Source: Novipirellula caenicola
GTDB lineage: Bacteria > Planctomycetota > Planctomycetia > Pirellulales > Pirellulaceae
Direction of reading: 5' to 3'
Length of the DNA stretch: 64,000 nt
Assembly: GCF_039545035.1 (NCBI RefSeq)
Contig: NZ_BAABRO010000010.1
Span: 1 to 64,000 of the forward strand
Part shown: in pieces, positions 26,885 to 39,100 of the stretch
How the letters are laid out: every line of letters starts with the position of its first letter
Position numbering within the stretch: the stretch's first letter is position 1
The notes under the pieces: generated by a model
Databases searched by the model: none
What the model saw: the letters and a program-made list of their open reading frames with translations, nothing else
What the model was told of the DNA's origin: nothing
Translations under genes and position numbers: made by a program

Positions 26885-27742
26885 TCAGTGAGAGGGCGTG
26901 GTGGCGTTGACCAGTACTTCAGGCTGCGACGCCCCCAGGCGATTGATTTGGTCAATCAGCGATGGCAATTCGGTGATGGTCCGAATCACTGCATGCGCGC
27001 CGGCGTCACGAAAGATCGATTCAACTTCCTGCAAACGCTGCGATCGTTCATGGCCGGGCAACCGAGCATAATCCGTTTGGGAAACCCCCATCAAACTGCT
27101 GCTATCACAGACTGCGATCGACCAGCATCCGGCGGCCAGTCCCGCTTTGATGTCGGCAACGGTGTCGCCGATTTTAACGACACGTTGGGGAGCTTCGATG
27201 TTTAGCTCTTGCATCACGCGGTGGATCATCCGTGGTGCGGGGCGACCTTCGGGGACATCGTCGGAGCAAACGTTCGCGTCGGGGACGAAGCCTGCCTCGG
27301 CCGCATGTAACGCCACCGCCTCGGCCGCGGCACGAAAGTAACCCGTCGTGCCGCCTATTTTGACGTTTCGCTGCCTCAACTGGCCAACCACCTCGATCAA
27401 TCCCGGTACCAAGTCGGCATGTTGTTGAATCGCTGCCAGTTGTACGGGGATGAAGGCTTCATACAGGTCATCAACGTCGTCCTCGTTCCATTCGTTCCCC
27501 GTAGCGCGGAGCCATGCCGAAGCGATCTCGGGGGCACTTAGCATCTCCACCAAGTGGTCGCGTTTATTGAGCCCCATCGGTGCACACGCTTGTTCGTTGG
27601 TGACTTGGACGTTTCGCGAAGCGAATACGTTCATGAATGCGGCGGCCGGGGCGCGTGAACCGAAGTCGACGGTCGTACCGGCCCAATCAAAGATGACCAG
27701 GGCGATCGTTTCGGTGCGGGGGTTTTCAGAGTGGATGTTCAT
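26885..27742 (-). CDS. phnX: Phosphonoacetaldehyde hydrolase
   Basis: A 285-residue HAD-superfamily enzyme that splits phosphonoacetaldehyde into acetaldehyde and phosphate, using an Asp nucleophile and a Lys Schiff base. Both are visible: FDWAGTTVDFG supplies the Asp, and APMGLNKRDHL supplies the Lys in the PhnX cap. GTTGYF, DDVPEGRPAPRMI and KIGDTVADIKAGL complete the HAD motifs. The length matches the family. The next gene on the same strand is an iron alcohol dehydrogenase that may make or use the same aldehyde. No phnW transaminase is in view. Confidence 0.9.
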   Translation of the reverse strand: MNIHSENPRTETIALVIFDWAGTTVDFGSRAPAAAFMNVFASRNVQVTNEQACAPMGLNKRDHLVEMLSAPEIASAWLRATGNEWNEDDVDDLYEAFIPVQLAAIQQHADLVPGLIEVVGQLRQRNVKIGGTTGYFRAAAEAVALHAAEAGFVPDANVCSDDVPEGRPAPRMIHRVMQELNIEAPQRVVKIGDTVADIKAGLAAGCWSIAVCDSSSLMGVSQTDYARLPGHERSQRLQEVESIFRDAGAHAVIRTITELPSLIDQINRLGASQPEVLVNATTPSH

Positions 27743-27962
27743 GGAGGGTATCGTCGCGGACGTAGGGTGCGAACGGCGTGTTCATTGCATGAAGATTGCA
27801 TGTAGTTCTTCTTGTCGGTCGCGAAAAGTCTGCTGCGATCGAGACTGCGGCAGATTGGAACAATTGCCGAGCCGACCGGAGCTGAATGCAAATTGGAATT
27901 GGTGATCCGCAATTGCCACGTTCATGCCAGGTCATGCCCGGACGCTACAACCCAACCATGAA

Positions 27963-29126
27963 TTAAGCGTTCGAATCGTTTAGCAATTGCATCAGCGACT
28001 CGTCGGTGGTCCGCCGCGGGTTGTTCGACATTCGCTCGGCATTGACTCCGGCGACGATCGATTCCCATTGCGATCGCTGGGTGATTCCCACTTCGGCCAA
28101 CGACGCGGGACCACCGGCATCGCGGATGATCGAGCGAATCCCTTGGCAGGCTGACGGGACATCATCTGCTCCCAATAGGTCGACGATCGTTGCAATTCGT
28201 CGACGCACGTCCTTCACTCCGCGAGGATCGACACAGTCCGAGGCGGTTACTTTGGAATTGAATGCCAACATCGGCGCGAGGGTCAACGCGACGGCGATGC
28301 CGTGTGGAAGATCGTGCAGTGATGTCAGCGGGTAGGACAATGCGTGGCACGCAGTTGTTTTGCTGATGTTGATTGCCTTGCCCGCCAAATGGGACGCTTG
28401 GCACATCGCCAAACGGGATTCGGGCGTCGGATTTTGGACCGCTGCAACGAGCGAGCGGACCGCAAGCGACGCGGCTTGCGTTGCATAATCACACGACTCG
28501 TCCGTGGCACCGACGGCCCAAATCGATTCGATCGCTTGGCAGAACGCGTCTAGCCCCGTTGCCGCAGTGATATTCGCAGGCAAGCTGTGCGTTAATAGCG
28601 GGTCGATCAACGCGTACTCGGGTAGCAGGGTCGGGTCGGCGACAGAAAATTTTTCTCCGTCGACGTAAACCACGGCAAAATGAGTCGCCTCGCTGCCGGT
28701 GCCTGCGGTCGTGGGAATCGCGATCAGCGGCGGTCCATCGCACCGAATCGACTGTCTTCCGAGCACGATGGATCTTGCAGCACCGGATTGGACCGCCAGC
28801 GTGCCGATCAATTTGGCGAGATCCATTGCCGTTCCGCCCCCCAATGCGATCACGATTTCTGGATCGACGTTGCGAAATTGCGAAATTCCTCGCTGGACGT
28901 CCTCGAGTTTTGGATTGAGTTGAAATTCTGAAAACTTAGTCACCTCACAGCGATCCAGCGCGGCCGCGAGCACCGCGTCTGCCCCGCAGGCGGCCGCTGC
29001 AATCGGATCGATGACAAGGAAGACGCGAGTGATCGAGAGCTGCGAAAGGATGCCGCCAAGCTGTAAAAGCGAGTCTGGGGCGAGAATTACGGTCGAAGGC
29101 GTCGCGGTTTGAAGGTCTACAGTCAT
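27963..29126 (-). CDS. Iron-containing alcohol dehydrogenase, possible phosphonoacetaldehyde reductase
   Basis: About 387 residues from the ATG at 29126 (MTVDLQTATPS). Family III alcohol dehydrogenase motifs: IALGGGTAMDLAK for NAD binding, IPTTAGTGSEATHFAV, and metal ligands in ACHALSYPL and LHDLPHGIAVAL. Adjacency to phnX, 220 bp away and in the same direction, suggests it interconverts phosphonoacetaldehyde and 2-hydroxyethylphosphonate, as PhpC-type enzymes do. That substrate is inferred from context and a loose family resemblance. The frame is open to 29180. Confidence 0.8.
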   Translation of the reverse strand: MTVDLQTATPSTVILAPDSLLQLGGILSQLSITRVFLVIDPIAAAACGADAVLAAALDRCEVTKFSEFQLNPKLEDVQRGISQFRNVDPEIVIALGGGTAMDLAKLIGTLAVQSGAARSIVLGRQSIRCDGPPLIAIPTTAGTGSEATHFAVVYVDGEKFSVADPTLLPEYALIDPLLTHSLPANITAATGLDAFCQAIESIWAVGATDESCDYATQAASLAVRSLVAAVQNPTPESRLAMCQASHLAGKAINISKTTACHALSYPLTSLHDLPHGIAVALTLAPMLAFNSKVTASDCVDPRGVKDVRRRIATIVDLLGADDVPSACQGIRSIIRDAGGPASLAEVGITQRSQWESIVAGVNAERMSNNPRRTTDESLMQLLNDSNA

Positions 29127-29566
29127 GTTCGGAGCCGTTCGGAAACTCGAAAACAGAATTCGATTGATCGCGGCGAGCAATCTTTCTTGTTGGGTGTGTC
29201 GCCCCCTCGTGCCGAGGGGTGCGATTGCAGCGATTAGTGGCGTTGTGCGCTGTTTTCACCTTTTCAACCGTAATATGCGAAGGAACAAAGACGCAATTCC
29301 TTTTGCCGGTTACGGAGCTTGCGTAGACTATAGGGTATAACGTCGAGACAATGCACGCGGTGCTAACACCTCGTATCGTTCTGAGGCGATTGATGCGGCT
29401 GGTTAACGCCGCAACGGTCCCTTCATTCCTATTCTCAAGCGTACCCGGCAACTCTCTTGTCTTGCACTTCTCTGTGATGCCACCGATTCCCCTTCTAAAC
29501 GGCTTCGTTTGCGCGTGTTGCATGCTTGCGACACGACGATTCGGCGTGCGTTTAAGTGGTGGACGC
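29127..29566. other. Divergent promoter region
   Basis: It separates the iron dehydrogenase from the giant-protein operon. A loose promoter for the plus strand could use TTGCCG at 29303 with GACTAT or TATAAC near 29326-29341. The plus-strand frame is open from 29351, so part of this stretch could be coding. Confidence 0.3.
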
Positions 29567-32500
29567 ATGAAGGTTGCGAATCCTGCGAGCAATCGCGGTC
29601 GGGATGCTTCGGTATTCCGCAACGATGTCGATCGGCGATGCCGTCCAGGCCGCATGGCGGTGCTAGCGATGTTCGCGATTGGGTTTGCAGCGTTCACCGG
29701 TGCCGCGAAAGCGCAAGGGCCTGGTTCGGAGCCGCCTCGGAGCATTCTGCAATCTTCGAGCGATTCGGAATCGTCTACCGGCGGCAGCCAGTTACGAGTC
29801 AAAGGATTCTTGTTTCTTGATCAGTCGGGCGTGCCGGTACTGATGCCTGGGACGACTTTCGAAGAGATCGAACGGCTACAAAACTTGGAAGCCGGCGTCG
29901 ATTCACGCAGCCAAGTGTTTGATTTCCAGTCGCTCGAGATCACCGGCGCTGCGTCACAAGGGATCACCGGGGCGGGATCCCCAGGCCGTGCTGAATTGAA
30001 GATTGTGATTCGGTTGACGATTGATTCCACCGGCGGGCGAATGGTGGCCATTCCACTGCGGATGCGGAACTTCTTTTTGTTGGGACCGCCTGATGTCAGC
30101 GGATTAGATGAATATCGCATGACGGTTTCGGGAAGCGATTCCGGGCATGTATTGATGGTCAAAACCAACCGGCGTCGCGAGGCGGTGGTGACGATGAATG
30201 TCGCCGCGCGAGTGGAACCGGGGCCAAATCACTCGCTACAGTTTCAATTGCCCGACGTTCCATCGAACGTTCGCATCACGACGGATGACGAACAATTCAC
30301 TGGCGAGATCGTGGGTCGCGGCGACGAGGTACTACAAACCCAGCGGTCGGCAGCCAATTTGGCCGAATTTGTGATCGAAAGCGGCGGCGGCGTGTTCACG
30401 TTGAGGTGGGGTAAACGTGATCGAGCATCCGACGGATCTCCGCTGTTAGAGATCGATAACAGCCGGATTGTGGTGCAGTGGGACACGCCACAAGACCAAC
30501 CGATTGCGTCATGTCAGATGATTATCCGCAGCGTTCGAGGGACGATCAACACGTTGAAGCTGCGATTACCCGAGAATGCGGTGTTGTTGGATACGCCCAC
30601 GCTGGGGTCCAACGGTCAATCGGTCGAGATCACCAGCCCAGTGTCACCGACCAGCCCGTCGACCGGCGGCGAGGGGACGCTGCTTGATATTGTGATTCCC
30701 GAGACCGAACGTCAACAGCGGATCGATTTGAACTTGGATATCCAATTCTCGGCGAGCGATCCAAATGCATCCAACCCGCTGATGTTTCGTGCTCCGGAAG
30801 TCATCGGGGCGCTGCGGCAGCGTGGCGAGATCCAGATATCGACCGGCGATGATTATCGCTTGCGATGGCGGTCGCGTCCTTGGGTGCAAAGCATCTTGGC
30901 CCAGCCAACCGAAGAAACTGGGCGTTCGTACTTGTTTCGCTACGATCGTGCTTCGTTTGACTTGCCGATCTGGTTAGCCACGACGCGGCGTCAATTGCGA
31001 TTGTCGACCGAATCGGAAATCTCGCTTCACGATTCAATCGCTCGGATCAAGTACCGTATCCTGTCGAGCGGACGCGCGGCGGAGGGAACGCTGCTAAAAA
31101 TCGATATGGGATCGTGGCGATTGCGTTCGATTGAAAACGAAGAGACGTCCGAGCAGATCGAATCCGGTCTGAATGGCAACTTGCACGAAATTTATCTCGA
31201 GTCCGTTTCCAGCAGTGATCCATCGCCGATCCGAATTGTTGCCGAACACGACTTGCCGATCAACGTTGCGGATCATTCGGCGATCCGTAGCGAAGAAGAT
31301 GACGGTATCACGTTTTGGCTGCCGCGCATTACCGACATCGAAGACACCATGTTGGTCCAATCGGCGACGGTCATGGTGGCCAATCAAGGCCGCATGTCCT
31401 TCGTCGTCGATCTACAAGATTCACAGAACATCGATCGTGTGATCAGCACCGACAATGCATCAACGGTGGAAACGCCTCGCTCAAATTACCGGATCATCCC
31501 TCCGGATGCGGCGGGGAAAATGGTCGGGCACGTGGTCCAACAATCACCCACGATCTCGCTCGCTGGCGACGCAACGATCGAAATCGAGGGCCGCAGCCTT
31601 CACACCACGCTGGATTGGATTGTCAATTCAAGTCTGGATCTGGAAGGCCGACTTCCCATTCAAATTGCATCACAGGATTATCCGTCGACTTCCAAACCGG
31701 AGGATGCCAGCCTGTCTGACGATTCGCTTCACGGGACGGTGTCGGATGGATCCGTTTCGAAGGAAATGAAGGCGGAAACCACGAAGGATTCTGATACATC
31801 CGCAACCGACTTTGCGTCCGCGTGGACCGTCCGAGTGAACAATCAACCCGCGGTGCTGGAACCCCGCGGAGACGACCGGTATGAATTGATCTCGGAACAA
31901 CTTGGCAGCGGATCGATGTCCATTCGATGGGAACAATTGCGTCCGATCCAAGACGTGCGGTCGGCGGACCATATTGAAACATTGTCGATTCCACGTCCGT
32001 TTGGGGTGGAAACGACATTCCGCGGCACGATGCGTGTGTTGATGCAAGGCGATACGACCACGGAAATCATCGCGGCTGACCGGCTTAGCAAAGCCAGCGG
32101 GATGATTGGCGACGCGTCGACATCGGACGAGACTGCATCGCCGGTTTCGCCGATTCAAGATCGCGACAAATCGACGATGATTTTAGAAGCGTTGCCACGC
32201 GAACCACTGCGTTTGCGATTTCGTTCGCGGCAAACGGATACCGAGGATGTGTTCGTGTCCCGCGCGGTGCTACGATCAGCAACCGGTTACGCCACTCGCA
32301 TGGAACAATTGCTGGCCAACGTCGAAGGCAGCCCCGAGCTGCGACTGGGGATTCCTGCGGGAGAATACAACATTTCGACCGAGGCGTTGGTCGACGGCAA
32401 TGTTGCTCGAGTGCGTCGCGAGGACAACACGTTGGTGATTGCATTGCCATCGGACGGAAAGAACCATTTGGTGGATTTGCGAGTTTGGTTGCCAATGGAT

Positions 32501-33175
32501 GCGTCGATGATGGTCGAAAGCATCCGGCCGGCACTCGAGTTGCCGATTGGTGTGGGGCGATTGTATTGGGAGATTGTGGCACCGCATGATTCGCATGTGA
32601 TCTGGGCTTCACCGACGCTTGGACGCTCGATGGCATGGCGTTTTGATCGGTGGCGGCTGTATCGTGAATCGACACAGACACCTAGTTCGTTGGCAAGCTG
32701 GGTCGGCGGCAATGACCTTGTCGAAGTCCCACGTGGCAATCGGTATTTGTACGTGGGGGCCGACGTGCGGTCGTTCCGCGCGATCGTGGTGTCACGGACA
32801 ATTTTGTGGGCGGTGACCGGATCGATCGTGTTGTTGATGGCGGTAATGTTGTCGTTCGTGCCTCAAACTCGGCATCCGTTGTTTGCCGTTGCGGTGGCGG
32901 TGATGTTTGCAGGCATGTTGGTGGTGGCTCCCGACGCGGCGGTGTTGGCAGGGCAATTGGGCATGATTGCAATGGTGTTGGTCGTGGTGATGTCGGCGAT
33001 TCGGACGATGGTGCAATCGCGGGACCACAGCAGCGCGTTGGATTCGCGTCCACGCTCGCGTCGCATCGAAGGATCGACACAAATGCACAAAGAAAACTCT
33101 GGCGCAAGCCGTGGCACCCTGTCCGCAACCCGATCGATCGCTCCCGCTTCTAGCGTGAACAAGGTGACGCCGTGA
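29567..33175 (+). CDS. Large exported protein with C-terminal membrane helices, function unknown
   Basis: About 1202 residues from ATG 29567. A signal peptide (MAVLAMFAIGFAAFTGAAKAQ) ends about residue 50, preceded by a basic stretch. Most of the protein is beta-rich with no catalytic motif I recognise, including RVKGFLFLDQSGVPVLMPG and WGKRDRASDGSPLLEIDNSR. A hydrophobic cluster near residues 1074-1148 is followed by a basic Ser/Arg-rich tail. A Ser/Thr/Asp-rich linker lies near 31680-31800. Its TGA overlaps the GTG start of the next giant gene by 4 bp, so the two are translationally coupled and probably act in one envelope assembly. The frame is open from 29351. Confidence 0.7.
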   Translation: MKVANPASNRGRDASVFRNDVDRRCRPGRMAVLAMFAIGFAAFTGAAKAQGPGSEPPRSILQSSSDSESSTGGSQLRVKGFLFLDQSGVPVLMPGTTFEEIERLQNLEAGVDSRSQVFDFQSLEITGAASQGITGAGSPGRAELKIVIRLTIDSTGGRMVAIPLRMRNFFLLGPPDVSGLDEYRMTVSGSDSGHVLMVKTNRRREAVVTMNVAARVEPGPNHSLQFQLPDVPSNVRITTDDEQFTGEIVGRGDEVLQTQRSAANLAEFVIESGGGVFTLRWGKRDRASDGSPLLEIDNSRIVVQWDTPQDQPIASCQMIIRSVRGTINTLKLRLPENAVLLDTPTLGSNGQSVEITSPVSPTSPSTGGEGTLLDIVIPETERQQRIDLNLDIQFSASDPNASNPLMFRAPEVIGALRQRGEIQISTGDDYRLRWRSRPWVQSILAQPTEETGRSYLFRYDRASFDLPIWLATTRRQLRLSTESEISLHDSIARIKYRILSSGRAAEGTLLKIDMGSWRLRSIENEETSEQIESGLNGNLHEIYLESVSSSDPSPIRIVAEHDLPINVADHSAIRSEEDDGITFWLPRITDIEDTMLVQSATVMVANQGRMSFVVDLQDSQNIDRVISTDNASTVETPRSNYRIIPPDAAGKMVGHVVQQSPTISLAGDATIEIEGRSLHTTLDWIVNSSLDLEGRLPIQIASQDYPSTSKPEDASLSDDSLHGTVSDGSVSKEMKAETTKDSDTSATDFASAWTVRVNNQPAVLEPRGDDRYELISEQLGSGSMSIRWEQLRPIQDVRSADHIETLSIPRPFGVETTFRGTMRVLMQGDTTTEIIAADRLSKASGMIGDASTSDETASPVSPIQDRDKSTMILEALPREPLRLRFRSRQTDTEDVFVSRAVLRSATGYATRMEQLLANVEGSPELRLGIPAGEYNISTEALVDGNVARVRREDNTLVIALPSDGKNHLVDLRVWLPMDASMMVESIRPALELPIGVGRLYWEIVAPHDSHVIWASPTLGRSMAWRFDRWRLYRESTQTPSSLASWVGGNDLVEVPRGNRYLYVGADVRSFRAIVVSRTILWAVTGSIVLLMAVMLSFVPQTRHPLFAVAVAVMFAGMLVVAPDAAVLAGQLGMIAMVLVVVMSAIRTMVQSRDHSSALDSRPRSRRIEGSTQMHKENSGASRGTLSATRSIAPASSVNKVTP

Positions 33176-36100
33176 CACGCAGTGTTTGGCTCTGCATCCT
33201 CGCGATGGTTGTCACATTGGCGGTTTCGCCAACGTCCAGTGCTCAGGATTCGCCAATCGCTGATCCACCGGTGAATTCGGCAGCCTCCGAAAACGAAATA
33301 AACGCAGCCAGCGACGTCGATCCATTGGCGGAACCCGCCGGTGAGCCCGGCTCGAATGACACCGCCGGTGCGAACGAAGCCATGGCCGATTCGGACTCGG
33401 CCGATGCGGAAAGCGTTTCGAACGACCCAAGTGCGCCAAATACCGACAAGTCGGACAAGAGTGAGTCCGATGCAAACGAGCCAAAAGGGGAGGAAAACGC
33501 GGGAGAGGAACCTGCTGCGGCGACCAATCCGTTGGCGGTGCTGCCGGACCGACTACCCGACGGCAGCCGGTTGCGTCCGATTGCGCTGTTTCATTCCCAG
33601 CTTACCGAACTTGTCCCTGACAACTTTCAGCCGATTTCGGTACTACGGCTCAAAGAAGCGATCGATCTGGCTAGCAGTTTGGTGCCTGATGACAACGCGA
33701 GTCGACTGCGGCATGCGTTGTATGTGATCGAATTGGACGGCAACACCTTGGTCAGCGAGCGTTCGGTGCTTGACATCCAATGTGACGACAAAGGCATCGT
33801 GCGTCGACGGTTAGGCCGAGTCAACCTGGCGATCCACTCGACCGCCCGCAATGGGAATGTCAACAACACTTCGGCGATCCCGCGTTTGGAATCGCTACCG
33901 GACGGCGATTTGATGGCGGTGGTCGACGGTGATACGTCGCTCGCGTTTTCGTGGAGTTTGAAGAGTTCGACTCAGGGACTTGTCAAACAATTTGATTTGC
34001 GACTGCCGGCGTCGCCGCAAACGCGAATTATTTTGCAAGTCCCCAAAGGCATCGCGGTCGATTCGCTTGACGGCGTGGTCCGTTTGTCGCCAAGCCCGCC
34101 ACCCGAATTGGAATTGAGTGCGCGAGGTGTTGATTCTCGCTACTACATCATTGACGCTGGCGGACTTTCGCGAGTCCGTTTGATCACCACCCGCGAAGGT
34201 TCACGCGAGAATCCGCGTGACTTGTTAGTCCGAAATCAATACACGCAATATGCGATCGATACATCACGCGTCGTATGGACGCATCAAGCGATCCTGCAAC
34301 TTCATGTACCCGATCGTCTGCCTTCGATGATTGTCGGCGACAGCGCGATCACCTCGATTGCCATCAACGCTGTCGAGACTCCATTTAGTACGACCGAGAT
34401 CGCCGACGGGGTCAACCGGATCGACATATCCCCGCCGTCGGGATCGTTGCCGTTGTCGGACAACCCCACATCGATCACGATCAAGGGGCAATCGGTATGG
34501 CAGGAAAGCGATGGTTGGTGCGACCTGCCGCAGCCCCACTTTCTGGTCAAAGGGATCGTTGTTTCCGAAGTGATCAGCAAGGTGGATCTGACGATGTCCA
34601 ATCCACTGCGGGTGATTCAGTGGCAATTGCCCGACGGATGGACCATGTCGACCGAAACCCCCGATGACGAAGAGAACCTGCAAATTTCGGCGTCGGGGCC
34701 TCCGTTCACGCTCGACGAATCGGTGATCAAACATTTTGCATCCAGCGGCGAATCGGCCGCCGTGACATCGGATGATCGCGATGACGCCGAGTCAAGTTCG
34801 CCCGAGCTAGCCGACGGTTTGCCAGCTTGGTCCAAGGTACGGATCGCCAAAGCGTCGCCACTTCGCGATTCATCGACAGTGATGAATCTGAGCCTAGCTG
34901 ACGGACTGATCACGGCGACGACTCGAATGCGAGTTCGCATGGATCCTCAGCGTGTTGAACCGATCCGGATCGAATTGCAACGTGGATGGTCATTGCAATC
35001 GATCACTTTGGTGGGCTCGGGACGCGTGATTGAAACGCCCGCCATCAATGCGGCCACGTCTCAGTTCACGATTTGGCCCGAAGCGAGTGACGTTTTTGAT
35101 TCGGAGTTGCAGATCCAGGCAACGGGACAATCGCGAATCATTCAAGCGGATCCGCAAATCATTGTTCCACGAAGTTGGTTCCTCCGTTTTGTCGACGTGC
35201 AAGGCGAGTTTATCGCTGCGGTCACACCGCCGGCCAATTTAGATTGGTCAAGTCAGATGTCGTTGTTGAGTCAACGAATCAAACGTAGTGATATTGACCA
35301 ACCGTTTCGCGATTTCATCGAACCGGCAAACAAGAACGCGATGTACTTGCGATGCCCCACCGGTCGCACGCCTACACTGGTGCTGCAGCCGCCAAGTGTC
35401 GCGTTTGATGTATCGACCGCGATGGCGATTCGCTTGATCGGCGACGAAGTGCTCGAAGACCTCGTCATCGAAATGTCGACGACCAACCCATCGCCACAAA
35501 CGATCACCGTGCAAACAGGGCCGAATCACGATCGCCCCGCTTTGTCGTGGAGTTTGCGTCAATCCGATGGAGGATCGGCGATCAGTTTACCCGCGTCCAA
35601 CGTGCTGCTGGAACGTCCCGATTCGGACGGTGTCTATACGATCGATGTTTCGCAGTGGAACCTTCGCGGCAAACGTCTTGTCGGCCGTCGGCGTTATCCA
35701 CTCGCCGGCGACATGTCGATCCGACTTCCCGTGATCCCCAATGCAACCTCACAAACTTCGGAAGTCTTGATCGGTGACGGCATGATCGTCAAGCAAAGCG
35801 ACGACTCGGTTTTGCGTGTGCCCATCGATGCCAATTTCCGGCTCGATGAATTGATTGATGGACGGCGAAGCAGCGAAGATTCTCCATCGGCCAATTCGGA
35901 GGATGCTGCGGAGGGGCCAGCGAAACCGGCGACGTCATCACCCGATGTCCCCTCGGTTGCGACGAACCCAGCCAACGCGATTAAGACCCGACTGCGTTAT
36001 GACGCGGTCGACCAGCCTTCGTTGACGATTGCGAAAACGCAAGCGAACCCGAACATCAACATCGTTTGGAATCAAGACGTGACGCTGGTCGCATCGAGTC

Positions 36101-39100
36101 ACGGCACGGACCGCGTGGAAGCGATCCTGCGGGTCACCGCGTCCAAGCCGCTACGAATCGATTACGACTCGGATTTACAGCTTGTGTCGGTCGAACAGAA
36201 CGGCGTTGCGATGTCGTCGATAGATCTGACGAGTCGTCCGGTGGTGATTCAACCGGTCCAACCGATCAAGAGTCAACAGCTAAGGTTGATTTGGAGTCGT
36301 CAGCAGGTTTACCGAACTTGGTGGCGAAAATGCACGATGCCGTCGATCGACGTTGATGCCGTCGTGATGCAAGCCGAATCGCACGTGCGTGCGTCATCCG
36401 ACTCATTTTTGCCCAAAATCCTTTTGGCCGAAACGCCCGAGATGAAACCGCAGTCGACGCTATCGCTAGACGCAGGCTCCGAAATCTTATTGGTGCGTCG
36501 CAACAACGCGCTGGCGATCGGTTGGTTGGCGGCGATGTTGGTATTCGCGTTTTGTTGGATGACCGCGCGTCGCTCGTTGTACCTGAATTTGATGATCGTG
36601 CTGCTGATGGCAATGATGGCCGGATGGTGGTGGCCGTGGCACTGGATCACGATCGGCTGGTTCTTGATTCCCGCGATTATGGGCGCGCTACTCGTCAGCA
36701 CGTTGCGTTGGAAAGCGTTTACCGAATTCCGATCCGAACGCCGCCGTCAACTCGAAGAACTCGAACTTGAATCTCAACGGTCACAAGAACAGGCGACGGA
36801 GTTTTCCGTGACGACGCCTAGTGTGATCGCGTTGGCAGCGCTGTTGAGTTTGGCGTGTGCCGTCGCATCGGCCCAGGAAACGGGTGCCTCAGCGACCGAT
36901 ACAAAATCAACCGCCTCGAATTCGCCGATGGTTCCCAGCGTGGATTTGTTGGTTCCTGTGGACAAGGATGGAAATCTAGTTGGTGACAAACTTTACATTC
37001 CACGTGAATTGAAGTCGTCGCTTTTAGCACTGTCGTCGCGTTCGCAACCCGAGGAAGCTCGGTTCCAATCAGCGAGTTATCGGCTGCGAGTCGAATCGGA
37101 CGAAGACTCGCTGCGTCCAGGTGCATTGTTGCTTGATGCCGACTACATCATCCACACCGATCGCGCGACCGATCGGATCATTTTGCCATTTGCTCCGGAA
37201 ACGATTCGCCGGATCGAATTGGTTCAGGACGAACAAGATCGGATCGTCCAGTTCGTCGAGGCAGCGGCAGACGAAGTGGTCGCTAGCGTGCCACTGGGTG
37301 ACCGATTTCGCTTGCGAGTGACGCTGATCCCGGATTGGATGGCCAGCGAGAACAAGGGGCAATTGACCGTCAGTTTGCCGCCTGTTTCGTCGTCGCGTTT
37401 GACCGTCGAAGGCAGCGGAACGTTGGACCGTGTGCGAATTTTAGGGACCACTGGACAACTGATCTCGCAACGTCAATTGCAGATTTGGACGGCCGAATTG
37501 GGGCCGATCAGCAAATTGGCAATCGAAATTGAATTCACCAAAGGCACCGCCACCACCAGTTCACTTCCGCTGAGGCGGCGTTATTGGCTGCACGCCGGAA
37601 AATCGCATACGACCGTCGAATGTCAAGTCGAACCGACCTATGCCGTGTCCGCCGGCGATACGGTTTCACTGTTGATTCGTGATTCCTTGATGCCGACGGT
37701 GGTATCGACATCCTGGGAAATCCGGCAAACCGATTCACTCAGTCCAACGCGGCGTCAAGTCACAATGGCCGCCTTGTTGGATTCCCCCGGTCCGATCCAA
37801 TTGTTGTGGACATTACCCTCGCGAATCAGCCAAGCGGACTCATTCGAGGATGCGGTGTCGATGGTGATTCCCGATGTGGTGCCAACGACCTCCGGCGACA
37901 GTGAACCCGCTTGGGTCGGTATCAACAGTGATCCAGGCATCCGCGTTTTGCCGGTCACACGAGAACCGCTGGACGCATTGACCGACGACCAATTCCTTGC
38001 CGTTTGGTCGGGTTATCGCGGCAGCAAACCGGATCGCACGTTTGTGGCGTTTGGTCAACTGCCATCGTTCCAACTGATTAGCATACCAAGTCGTCGCTCG
38101 ACGATTTCGCAAACTCACCAAGTGCACATTGCGGTCGATGCGTTGGAAATTCGCTACCAGGCCGAGATCGTTCATCAAGGCAAATCGTCACAGCGATGGA
38201 TCTTAAAGCTGCCCGCCGGTGTGTCGCTGCGTCAATTAAACATCGATGGACAACCCAGCGACGCTCGCCCGTTGGTATCGAAATCATTCACCGAAGTCAT
38301 GCTGGGCGATCTGTCCAACCAAACGACCAGTGTGGTGGATGTGATCGCGGTTTCGAATCTGCCGTCCAATGGCCGATTCACGCTGCCTCGTTTGACGCTG
38401 AGCCCGAGTTCGGAAACCACCGACCGATACTTTATCACACGCGACCAATCGCTCGATGTGCGTATCGCGACACGACCGCCGAAAGAGTTTGTCGAGCGAA
38501 ACACGACGGGGGATCTTGCCCATTTGGCCAAGGGGTGGGTGCCGGTGGCCGGGTATGAATTCGACTCCAGTGTGGTCGGCGATGCGATGAAGATCCCTTC
38601 GATGGTGCTGCGAACATCGGTTCGCCCGACTCGTTTTGATGCGAATCAATTGATCACGTTGTCATGGAGCGAAGGGCGATGGAGCATGCAATCGTTAACT
38701 CGATTTGGTCCCGGCAAGCTGCCGGATTTCATCGACATCCAAGTTCCGACACGATGGTGTGAATCGCTCGACGTTTCGTCCGCGGCGCGTTGGTCGCGGC
38801 AACCGGCCAATGACGTATCGAATCAATTGATACGGGTTTCCTGTGACGAACAAGTGCGAAAGAGCCGAGTGATCTCGATTCAGGGCACCTTGGCTTCGTC
38901 GGACAAGTCTCGCGTGAGCGTTCCTTCGATTCAAATTCTGGGCGAGGGCAAGCGAACCGTTCATGTTTCGGTACCGAGTCGTTTGACGAACGAACCGATC
39001 CGCTGGCGATCCAGTTCGGTGCGAGCAGCTGAACTGCCGCCATTTTGGGTTGCGATCACTCAGCAAAAGGAACTCGAACTCAGCGGGCCACGTGCGACGT

